A stretch of DNA of 64,000 nt from Amorphophallus konjac (lineage: Eukaryota; Streptophyta; Magnoliopsida; Alismatales; Araceae), in assembly GCA_022559845.1 (NCBI GenBank), contig CM040118.1, positions 448,878,053-448,942,052 of the forward strand, in the 5' to 3' direction. Shown piece by piece: positions 42,851-52,004 of this stretch (its first letter is position 1; every line of letters begins with the position of its first letter). The translations under genes and the position numbers were made by a program. The notes beneath the pieces were generated by a model. That model searched no databases. It had not been told where the DNA came from and worked only from the letters and a program-made list of their open reading frames with translations.

Positions 42851-43014
42851 AGGTTTCAACCTTAAACTGATAATTCTCTTCGACTGACTGACAGGGACTC
42901 TTTGCAAAGATTGATGAGTGGGCACATGATCTGAGGTTGGCACCTGGCACGTGATCCGAGGTTATCTCTGGACAAAGAGGGCACAAGCCCTACACACGCC
43001 CTAGCTGCTGCTGC

Positions 43015-43022
43015 TATAAATA
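43015..43022 (+). promoter_or_regulatory. TATA box of element 4 LTR
   Basis: TATAAATA preceded by CTGCTGCTGC, just after the motif array and about 1 kb before the LTR end. It is followed by a purine-rich AGAGAAG tract that would be the transcribed leader. Confidence 0.65.
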
Positions 43023-43379
43023 CGAAGCTTCTTCCTCAGAAGAAGACTGATCGTGCTGAGAGTGATCGAGCAAGAGAGAAAGCAAGCAAGTGAGAGCAGC
43101 AGAAAAAAGGAGCAGAAGCATAAAGAAGTGTAGAAGAGAAGAAGAGAGAGCAGTAGAGATAGAAGAGAGCTCGAGAAGGAAAGAGGAAGAGAGATCCAGA
43201 GATTGAGAAGAGAAGAGGAGAGCAGAGAGCTTTTCTTGAAGAATTATTTAGTCTATTCGTGGATCAAATCCAGAACGACTATGCTCATTAGAGCTAACTG
43301 GTTTTTGTTATTTCCCTTTGGTTTTTTGGTTTTCCCTTTTCTGTCTTTACCATCCTTGTTCTTCCGATCCTCTGGTTTA

Positions 43380-43780
43380 AGGTCCGGTTCCCTTCGGTTT
43401 GGAGGAAGAGAGACTTGCGTCTCTGGTTGCCAGTGACTGGGTGTCACTGGTGGTTTCCCTCCGGTTTGGAGGAAGGTAGATATGTTCTCCGGTTTGCTGG
43501 TGACTATGTGTCACTAGTGGTTCCCTCTGGGTTTCAGAGGAAGGGAATCTCTGACTCCGGGTTTGTAGGTAGTGGTTGCTACCTGTGGGTTCCCTCCTAG
43601 TCTGAAGAGAGAGAGACTTCGGTCTCTGGTTTGCTAGTGACTGTGTGTCACTAGTGGTTTCCCTCCGGGTTGGAGGAAGAGGGGAGGTTGCTCCCCTGGT
43701 CAAGCTGTTAGGCAGCATTTGTTTGCAGACTGAGTCTGCGGTTCTAGCTGTTGCTAGTGGAAGCCTCACTCCAGTTTGGA
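43380..43780 (+). repeat. Imperfect 80-100 bp repeats made of small hairpins in element 4 LTR
   Basis: About five units, each with a TTCCCTCCGG / GGAGGAA-type stem and an AGTGAC...GTCACT stem. The last stem is CTCACTCC with GGAGTGAG, directly before the conserved GGGGTGGACGTAGG block. Confidence 0.78.
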
Positions 43781-44018
43781 GTGAGGGGTGGACGTAGGTC
43801 TGTGGACCGAACCACCTAAAAAATCCCTTGTACAGTGGTTTGATTTGTTTAAATCTGTTTCCGCTAGATGAATGTGTAGGCGCGCTTTACATATTTGCAC
43901 ATTGGTTCAAAAGATATTTAATTAGCTTTTCAGATTGCTTAATTTTGTGAAGTGAGCAAAATTTTTAAGGGGAGATTCATTCACCCCCCTCTGAATCCAT
44001 AGCACTTATCTCAACAAT

Positions 44019-44030
44019 TGGTATCAGTGC
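44019..44030 (+). other. Primer binding site of element 4
   Basis: TGGTATCAGTGC, two bases after the LTR. It differs by one base from TGGTATCAGAGC, the common complement of the initiator methionine tRNA end. Confidence 0.85.
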
Positions 44031-44154
44031 GGGTTCTCTGTGCTACCAGATCCAACGATCTGCAGAGGATCCTGCTGACTTCGGTGCTTTATTGCTTTTG
44101 GTGCATTACTTATCGATTGTCTTGTGCGTTGAACCTGTTTGCTATCTGGTTTAA

Positions 44155-45276
44155 ATGGCCCTTCCATTTGTGTTTGATGGTTCTAATTTCAGCAGTTGGT
44201 TAGGCGGCCTATTTGTTCATATGAATTCCATTGACCCTAATCTATGGAGTTTGGTTTCAAAAGGCCGACACCAATTACCTCTTGATGAGACCAAGTGGTC
44301 TAGAGAGGACAGTGTAAAGAACCATGATAATCTCACAGTTCTTAATATTGTGAAAGCTGTAGTTAATACTGATAGATTTCCTTTTGTTCTCAGGTGCACT
44401 TCGGGAAAGGAAATATTGGATAGAATAACTGCTACAAATGGGGAGCAAGAGGATCAATGCTTGATGGGCAACCAGGGTGATTACAATTCTGATCAACAGG
44501 AGGAAACTTCATCTCAGGTGAATTCTGACACTGGTAATTTTGGTATTGAAGAATTGATTATGTTGAATGAGCATTTGATTGAGAAATACGATAAAGTTAA
44601 ATCTGAGAAGAAGAAATTAAGAAAAGAACTGTTGTATCAGGTCAGAAGTCTGAAAGTTGAAAATGAAAATCTAATGTCAGACATGAGTCGAGAAAGGAAT
44701 GAAATGAACTGTTTGAAATCCAAAAATGAGAGTTTAAGAAATAAACTCATTAAAGAAAAGGATTCTTGCAATACATGTGCAGTTTTAAGAGACTTGATAA
44801 ATGATCTTGATTCTGATGATAATCTTCAAAAGGATTTAATCAAATCTCTGAAAGAAGAAAATAAATCATTGGTAGAAAAGAAAACTGAAGCTGAAGAATT
44901 TGAAAACAAGCTGGTTGAAGAAAATAGGTACCTTAAGGATCAAAATAAAAAGTTAATGGTTCTTAATACTGTTCTCTCTGAAAAATGGATTGCAATAGAA
45001 AGAGATAGGTCAGTGACTCCTTCTCTGGAAGGTGAATTTGAAAGACTAAAAGAAATACTGACTGTCTATGAAAAGGAGAAAGCTGATTCAGAAAGTCTTA
45101 TTGTCTCCTTAAAAAATGAAATCCTTAAATTGAAGAAGACTTCATCTAAGTCTGTTCAGAATGAAAAATTGGTGAGAGATTTAGAGTGTGTCAGCTCTAA
45201 ATTGGAAGAATTGAAATCTGAAAACGAAAAACTCAAAAATCAGTCCAAAGAATTTGAACACAAATCAATGAGTCTT
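44155..45276 (+). pseudogene. gag: Copia gag of element 4, shortened and interrupted
   Basis: 374 codons up to the insertion of element 3; the open frame then runs 90 nt into the foreign LTR, so the hydrophobic last residues are not native. Residues 1-100 resemble the start of a Copia Gag (FDGSNFSSW at 8-16, then a SIDPNLW segment). From about residue 125 to the end it is a long coiled coil rich in Lys, Glu, Leu and Asn (LKVENENLM, SLKEENKSLVEK). In related Copia Gags I would expect the rest of the UBN2 domain and a zinc knuckle between these parts. Both are absent, and the frame is kept, so an in-frame internal deletion is likely. The CLM motif near 102-104 matches the place after the zinc knuckle in relatives. 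Confidence 0.75.
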
Positions 45277-48200
45277 TGTGGAACGTGGATTTTATCTTAT
45301 CTCATTATATTATTTATTTATATTATTTATTTATTTTTTTGGATTTTGGATTTATTGATTTATTAGGCGTGCCAGTCACGTGTGTGACGATTTTTATTGT
45401 GCGCTCGATCTGACTTGGTCAGTCGATTGTGAAGTCCGAGTCGGGACCAGAAGTCCGTCATACCATAAAGGCTATGACGTTAATTACGCCCTTCCAAGGA
45501 AGGACAACCCTTGATTAAACGCCAAAATAGGAGGCCTCGAGAGGCAATAATAAAAAGGATATTCTTTTTATGTGCGCAGTTTGAATTTCATACCAGAGCC
45601 AGGAAGGCGGGCAAGATAATAACATCGATTGTAGAAACAGACGATATCGCTGAATCGACGGCTCGAAAAACAATCAGACTCAGGGGAAAGGTAAAACAGA
45701 GGATATCAATCGCGGACAGGATGAGCCGCGATCATGACGGAGGTTTAAAGCATCGGTTAACATTTCGGCGGCACTTCCCCATGGTCTGGATCATGCCCAG
45801 AGGGAAATAGGCTATCACCCACGGAGTGCCGGGGTGAAAGCTGAAAGAAAGAGAGAGGTCGGGCCTCTCCACGTTACACACGTATGCCCTAAGGCAATGT
45901 TTGATTCTTCCCTCACAGGAGCTGGTGGCACTCATGCATTGGCATGGCTCACCGGAGCTAAGAGGGAGGCGCGTCGTTGTGACTTCGACACGAATCGATG
46001 GAACATAAGGGAGTCTACCTCCCTTTAACTTTATCCTCGGGACACATCTGGTGATCCACGAATATCTCTGTGTAGGTTAGCTCTGGGCATTTGGGCTCAC
46101 AGGGTGGCAACTTAGGCTCTCGGCATGACCACAGATGGGAGGCTAAGGCTCCCGGCGTGAGTAGCAAGAAGATGGAATTTCTCGGCGTAGCCAAAGGGAA
46201 GAATCTAGGAAGCTCCCGGTGTCGACTTCCCGGCGCGCTGAAGATTCTCCAAGGGGGTTATCGGCGTAGGCTAAAGGGGGAAGAGGAGCTCTCGGCCTGG
46301 GGGTTCCCGGCGCGCTGAAGGCCGCGCTGGGAGCTGGTGGCGCCGAGAGGTAGCTGGCCGAGAAGGGGTGTTTGGGCGCCGTGAGGGGTTTAGGACTTTA
46401 CGGTACCCTGTTTTTTAGGATTTTGAGAGCTTTCTGGGAATTATATCAGAGTAGATTGGCTCTGGAGACTAGAGATGGGGTTCAACTAGTTTTAGTTGTA
46501 TATGCTTCAAAGGAGGCCGAGAACTGAGAGGGATTGGAGGGGAAGAGCCCCACATAGAGGTCCTTTTCACCATCACCATACGGAGCCCGGAGGACAGCTT
46601 CAGTATTATTTTTTATCGGCTGGGAGGATTTCAGCAGCACCTCCCCTGTACCTAGCATATGCCAGGGAGTAATAGACGATCACCCACAGAGTGCCGGGAT
46701 GAAAGCCAGAATAAGGGGGGTATGGGACCCCTAGCCCGTGTATGTGATCACAGCACCGACTTAATATCCCTTTGAGGCCATTGAAACTTATGCAGTGTCA
46801 GAGTTTCTCTGGCTCGTAAGGTTATGTAGGGGAGTTATCCCCAATGATGTTTATCCCTTAGGCACATATGATGATCTAGAGTATCCTTCGACAAGATGCA
46901 AGGCTTGGTTGATCGGACTTCAAAGGGCATCTGTGTGGTTCCTTGGCCTGTAGCAGGAAAGCTTTCCTCCGGGGTTCAAGGAATGGAGGATTCACAACGT
47001 AAAGCAGGGGTGGCAGGAAGCATGGTTCCCGGCGTGGGTTTTATTGGCCAAGGGGGAATGCTCTCGGCGCAAGGGTTCTCGGCGCGGTAATGACCGCGCC
47101 GGGAACCCGGCGCCGGGAGGCCCTCGGGCCGGGAAGGCTGTATTGGGATAGGCTTTATTTGCCTTGCCGAAGGGGCTAAAGCAAGGGGGATCTCTCAGCA
47201 GAGTAGTTCTCGGCGGGGAAATGGCCACGTCGGGAAGGGGCTAAAAGGGTTTATGGCTGAACTGCGATACTCTGCTCAGGCGATTTCTGGGATTTCTGGC
47301 TCGGATTGAGGCAGTATCTGGACTGCAGAAGGGGATTACGTGGGAGTTAGCATCAGTCGAAGGGTAGATCATCCATTGTCGAATCCTCATGGGACATATG
47401 GCATTTTCTATACTCACCTGCTACTCAGACGGTCAAGAGATTGATGTCTTTGACCCTGAATGAGATTGGAGCTCGACAGACGTCTGTGATATCCGGGGAA
47501 ACCATGATCTGAGGGGGAGGAAGAGGAGGGACAGAGCCTAATAACCCACTGGATGAGGGTTGAGACTCCGTCTTCGTCTTCCACCAGAGGACAGGCTAGG
47601 GAGGGGAGGTCGAAACATGAATCGGAAAGCTATAACATCTAGGCAAAACGATATTCAGAAGAATAGCCGATGCAAGAAGGGGAGAAATACAACAGATATT
47701 TCAATCGATCGAATGCCCAAACGAGCCATGTTCATCTTTCATATTATTGCATCATCCCAAACCTATACAGATCGTAGAAGGTAAACAAAAGACAGAGAGA
47801 TGGAAATCGAGACCGGAATCCTCCGGCTACATTGATACATCGAGAAAGCCTCGCCAGATTACATCAGAAAAAGAAAATAAAAAGAGGAAAGCATGGGGGG
47901 AGGGCGGAGCATTGACTCCTCTCCCTCCCCGGGCTGCCCACCTGGGTCTCCTCTCTTCTTCTTCTCCTTGCTTCTTCTTTTTCCCTCTCGGTCTCTCTTC
48001 TAGCTTTTTCCTATCTCTGATTTTTCCACCTCTATCAGCCTTTCGATGGGAAGGGGCTTTATAGCCGTCCCTCCTTGCCTTCTCGACAGACACCTCACGG
48101 CGCGCCTCTCCAACCTTGTGCAGCATTTGGGCTTTGACAAAGTGGCTCCCGGCGCCACCATTAAAGGCCCATTTAAGTCTCTTTGACCAGGCCTTTGATA

Positions 48201-48787
48201 GGCCCTTCACGTACATCAGTACCCAAGAGGGTCCTCCGTTCGTGATATAGTTTGTATTGAGATCATTAGCAGGGTTTTCATCAGTCCGCGGACAGGGGTT
48301 TCATCAGTATTGCCATCTGAATGATGACAAAATCGGACATCATTTTATCGATATCGTCACCTGAATGGTGACGAGATCGGACATCAGCTTTAGTCTGGGA
48401 AGACTTCAGCTAGGTGTATAATATGTGGAGACGATTCTTCTTGTGTTCTGACTTTGCAAAAGCCCTTACAATCTTCATCTGCCGGTACCGACTTCATCTT
48501 TATCTTACATCACATCTGTCAATAAGCCGACATCTAACTTACGCTGACATGTCATCTGTGGATTCTTGGATGAGGCAGTAACACAGCTCTTATTAAAGTG
48601 TGCTGGGAGGTCTCATTAGTCAAACGACTACTGCTTCGTTAGTGCTGCCATCTGAGTGACATCGGCACAGGACGTCAGCTCGGCCGACAAAGGCTTCAGC
48701 CTGGTAAATGGTTGACGAGCCTCATCATTGGTCTTTCACTGTGGGTATGATCTGCTTCCACCCTTGTTCATTTTCAAGGTGTCAACA
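45277..48787 (-). repeat. 3' LTR of element 3, 3.5 kb
   Basis: On the minus strand it starts TGTTGACACCTTGAAAATG (48787) and ends CCACGTTCCACA (45277). It matches 61443-64000 at about 98 % by eye, most differences being C/T or G/A. Two blocks rich in TCTCGGCGCG and its complement lie at about 46150-46375 and 47025-47235. TATA-like box at 48064-48057. Confidence 0.92.
48057..48064 (-). promoter_or_regulatory. TATA-like box of element 3 LTR
   Basis: CTATAAAG on the minus strand in a GC-rich setting, about 0.72 kb from the LTR start. This leaves an unusually long R-U5 of about 2.8 kb if it is used. Confidence 0.5.
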
Positions 48788-48800
48788 AATGCCCCCCACC
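48788..48800 (-). other. Polypurine tract of element 3
   Basis: GGTGGGGGGCATT on the minus strand, directly before the 3' LTR. Confidence 0.8.
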
Positions 48801-49011
48801 TGTGGGCGGCGTAAGCGCAGAATAAGCGGCACGGGGCCTACAGGTGACTTTCATTATTCGAGGGTATCTTCCTCAATTTCTTTTCAATCCGGTCCTTAGA
48901 CCTGATCATCTCGTTGCAACAATATTCTGCACATGTATCTTTCTTTTCTATCTTCATATTGTTTGACTTTATTTTCAGCTTGCGTGAAGACCTCTCGGTC
49001 GTGGAGACGGG

Positions 49012-49140
49012 GGTCTCGGCGTGCCTAGCTTCCCGGCGCGTAGGGCTTCTCGGCGCGTGGTGCTTCTCGGCGCGGAGGGCTTCTCGGCGCGGGGTGCTTC
49101 TCGGCGCGTGGTGCTTCTCGACGCGCCTTTCGGCCGAGGG
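49012..49140. repeat. Short tandem array of TTCTCGGCGCG units outside the LTR
   Basis: About seven units of 18-20 bp (CTTCTCGGCGCGTGGTG and relatives), the same word that is enriched in the LTR of this element. Confidence 0.85.
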
Positions 49141-49395
49141 GGGTCTTGCTAAGAAATGCGTAGGTTTCATCAGGACAGACGTGAGGTCTGAGCTGGACAG
49201 GCTTCATCAGAATGGTGATGGGTTTCATTGTCGGTGGGACATTTGAATGAGGGTATGTAGATTTCATCAGGGTAGACGTAAGGTCTACCCCGGAAGGGTT
49301 TTATCATCGGTGGGGAATGGAGCCAACTGACCGACGGAAGGTTTCATCAGTGAAGGGGAGGTAAAGGCAGCGTGCCGGTTGGCATGGAACTTCGA

Positions 49396-49620
49396 ATTAC
49401 CACATTACTGACCCAAGCGCCCTTTTGAGTTTTCACCGGAGCCAGCCCCCTCTTGCTTTTGCCCACGCGCCCTTTCGGGTTTTCACGTGGCGGGGTACCC
49501 GATTTTGCCTGCAGTGCCCTTTCGGGTTTTCACCGCAGCTGGGTTTTAGCCATTTTTGCCCTTGCTCAGAAAGCCTGAACAAGATCGGCGGGGTATCACT
49601 ATTTTTAACCCCATCCTTTT
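49396..49620. repeat. Duplicated 225-bp segment, copy 1
   Basis: Closely similar to 50582-50805. Each copy contains three internal GCCCTTTCGGGTTTTCAC words. The two copies flank the array at 49690-50560. Confidence 0.85.
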
Positions 49621-49621
49621 T

Positions 49622-49622
<1 letters not shown>

Positions 49623-49661
<39 letters not shown>
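49623..49661. repeat. (TA)n microsatellite
   Basis: About 18 TA units at the end of the duplicated segment. The second copy has (ATTT)n at this place instead. Confidence 0.95.
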
Positions 49662-49665
<4 letters not shown>

Positions 49666-49689
49666 AATCGGGATTTTAGCACGGATCAG

Positions 49690-50560
49690 GTGATGTGCTA
49701 CTTCATTAGTGGCTGCTCTTATCATCGGTATTGGGTATATACCGATGCAAGGATTTCATAGGTTTTATCAGGATAGACGTAAGGTCTAGACTGGGTGGGT
49801 TTCATCATTGATCGGGCAGTGCGCCAATCGATCAACCACAGGTTTCATCATCGGTATTGGGTTTATACCAATGCAAGGATTTCATATGTTTCATCGGGAT
49901 AGACGTAAGGTCTAAACCGGACAAGTTTTATCATTGATCGGGCGAGGTGCCGATCGACCAATGGTAGGTTTTATCACGGCGGGACGTAAAGAGACATGTA
50001 AATTTAATAGGACGGGTTTCTTTGTCGATCGGGCAGGGTACCCATCGACCGAAGGTGGGTTTCATCATCGGTATTGGGTTTATACCAATGCAAGGATTTC
50101 ATGAATTTCATCAGAATAGACGTAAGGTCTACACTGGGCTAGTTTTATCGTTGATCGAGCAGGGTGCCAATCAACCAACAGCAGGTTTCATCATCGGTAT
50201 TGGGTTTATACCAATGCAAGGATTTCATAAGTTTCATCAGGATAGACGTAAGGTCTAAACTGGATAGGTTTCATCATTGATCGGGCAAGGTGCCAATCGA
50301 TCAACAGCAGGCTTCATCATCGGTATTGGGTTTATACCAATGTAAGGATTTCATATGTTTCATCAGGATAGACGTAGGGTCTAAACTGGATAGGTTTCAT
50401 CATTGATCGGGCAGGATTCCGATCGATCAACGGTGAACTTCGCCATGGCGGGACTTTGGACAAGGTATGAGGGTTTTATCAGGACAAACGTAGGGTCTAT
50501 ACTGGGTGGGTTTGATCATTGATCGGGCAAGGTGCCGGTCGATCGACGAGAGGTTTATGG
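49690..50560. repeat. About 125-bp tandem array of hairpin modules
   Basis: Five to six units. Each has GGTATTGGGTTTATACC, AGACGTAAGGTCT and TTGATCGGGC...CGATCAA, all inverted repeats, separated by GGTTTCATCA words. Single AGACGTGAGGTCT-like modules occur also at 49186 and 49269. Confidence 0.85.
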
Positions 50561-50581
50561 CGAGAGGTGAGGCTTCTTTAG

Positions 50582-50805
50582 GATCACCACGTTACTGACT
50601 CAAGCGCCCTTTCAGGTTTTCGTCGGGGCCATCCCCCTCTTGCTTTTGCCCACGCGCCCTTTCGGATTTTCACGTGGCGGGGTACCCGATTTTGCCTGAA
50701 GTGCCCTTTCGGGTTTTCACCACAGCTGGGTTCTAGCCATTTTTGCCCTTGCTCAGAAAACCTGAACAAGACCGGCGGGGTATCTCTCTTTTTAACCCCA
50801 TCTTT
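50582..50805. repeat. Duplicated 225-bp segment, copy 2
   Basis: Direct repeat of 49396-49620, with TTTA repeats in place of TA repeats at its end. Confidence 0.85.
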
Positions 50806-50889
50806 TATTTATTTATTTATTTTCATTCTTTTATTCTCTCTTCCCCTCTTTTTTGGGAGGGTGACAAGTCGGAATGCCATTAGATCATG

Positions 50890-51990
50890 ACGAGGGATGG
50901 CTTGGCTAGGGCGGAGTGCCGCTATACCAAGAAAGGGTGTAGCTCGGCTAGGGCGGGATGCTGCTAGACCAAGGAAAGGGTATATCTCGGCTAGGGCTGG
51001 ATGCCACTAAGCCGAAGAAAGGTAGCTTGGTTAGGGCGGAGTGCCACTAGTCCAAGGAAAGGGTGTATCTCGGCTAGGGCGGGATGCCGCTAAGCCAAGG
51101 AAAGGGTGTATCTCGGCTAGGGCTGGATGCCGCTAAGCCAAGGAAAGGGTGTATCTCGGCTAGGGCTGGATGCCGCTAGACCAAGGAAAAGGTGGCTTGG
51201 CTAGGGCGGAGTGCCACTAGACCAAGGAAGGGTAGCTCGATCAGGGCGGAGTGCCACTAGGCCAAGGGAAAGGTAGCTCGGTTAGGGCGGAGTGCCACTA
51301 AGCCAAGGAAAGGGTGTATCTCGGCTAGGGCTGGATGCCGCTAGACCAAGGAAAAGGTGGCTTGGCTAGGGCGGAGTGCCACTAGACCAAGGAAGGGTAG
51401 CTTGATCAGGGCGAAGTGCCACTAGACCAAGGAAAGGGTGTATCTCGGCTAGGGCGGGATGCCACTAAGCCAAGGAAATGTAGCTTGGTTAGGGCGGAGT
51501 GCCACTCAGCCAAGGAAAGGGTGTATCTCGGTTAGGGCGGGATGCCACTAAGCCAAGGTAAAGGTGTATCTCGGCTAGGGCTGGATGCCGCTAGACCAAG
51601 GAAAAGGGTAGCTTGATCAGGGCGGAGTGCCACTAGACCAAGGAAAGGGTGTATCTCGGCTAGGGCGGGATGCCACTAAGCCAAGGAAAGGATGTATCTC
51701 GGCTAGGGCTGGATGCCGCTAGACCAAGGAAAAGGGTGTATCTCGGCTAGGGCTGGATGCCGCTAGACCAAGGAAAAGGTGTATCTCGGCTAGGGCTGGA
51801 TGCCACTAAGCCAAGGAAAGGTAGCTTGGTTAGGGCGGAGTGCCACTCAGCCAAGGAAAAGGTGTATCGCGGTTAGGGCGGGATGCCACTAAGCCAAGGC
51901 AAAGGTGTATCTCGGCTAGGGCTGGATGCCACTAGACCAAGGAAAAGGTGTATCTCGGCTAGGGCTGGATGCCACTAAGCCAAGGAAAGG
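50890..51990. repeat. 40-45 bp minisatellite, about 26 copies
   Basis: Two unit types alternate: TATCTCGGCTAGGGCTGGAT-type and TAGCTTGGTTAGGGCGGAGT-type, both ending in GCCACTA(A/G)RCCAAGGAAAGG. CTTGGCTAG at the start and CTAGACCAAG at the end make each unit an imperfect hairpin. Blocks of three to four units are themselves duplicated (for example 51150-51235 and 51325-51410). It lies right behind the gag-pol stop in transcription sense. Tandem repeats upstream of the 3' LTR are known for Tat-lineage elements and can seed satellites. Confidence 0.93.
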
Positions 51991-52004
51991 TAGTCTTTGT
52001 CCGA

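Larger units (their letters stand above)
40898..44016 (+). repeat. 5' LTR of element 4
   Basis: Starts TGTTGTGCCCCTGTG and ends ATCTCAACA, 3119 bp. More than half (41104-42850) is a motif array. TATA box at 43015. A hairpin-rich repeat block at 43380-43780 is followed by the conserved block at 43783-43822. The partner LTR is outside the window. Confidence 0.82.
40898..45276 (+). mobile_element. Element 4: SIRE-like Copia retrotransposon, interrupted by element 3
   Basis: A 5' LTR (40898-44016), an initiator-Met-type PBS (44019-44030) and the start of gag (44155) in the order of a plus-strand Copia element. Element 3 is inserted at 45277; the remaining internal part and 3' LTR should lie right of the window. 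The LTR end CACCCCCCTCTGAATCC followed by CAACA and TGGTATCAG is usual for SIRE/Maximus-like elements. Confidence 0.85.

Noticed and set aside
45277..45366. Membrane anchor at the C-terminus of the Copia Gag
   Set aside because: The hydrophobic end is translated from the AT-rich end of the element 3 LTR, not native Gag.
47747..48216. ORFs of 105-129 codons in the LTR of element 3
   Set aside because: Low-complexity Ser/Phe or Lys/Arg composition in the LTR promoter region, no domain, overlapping on both strands.
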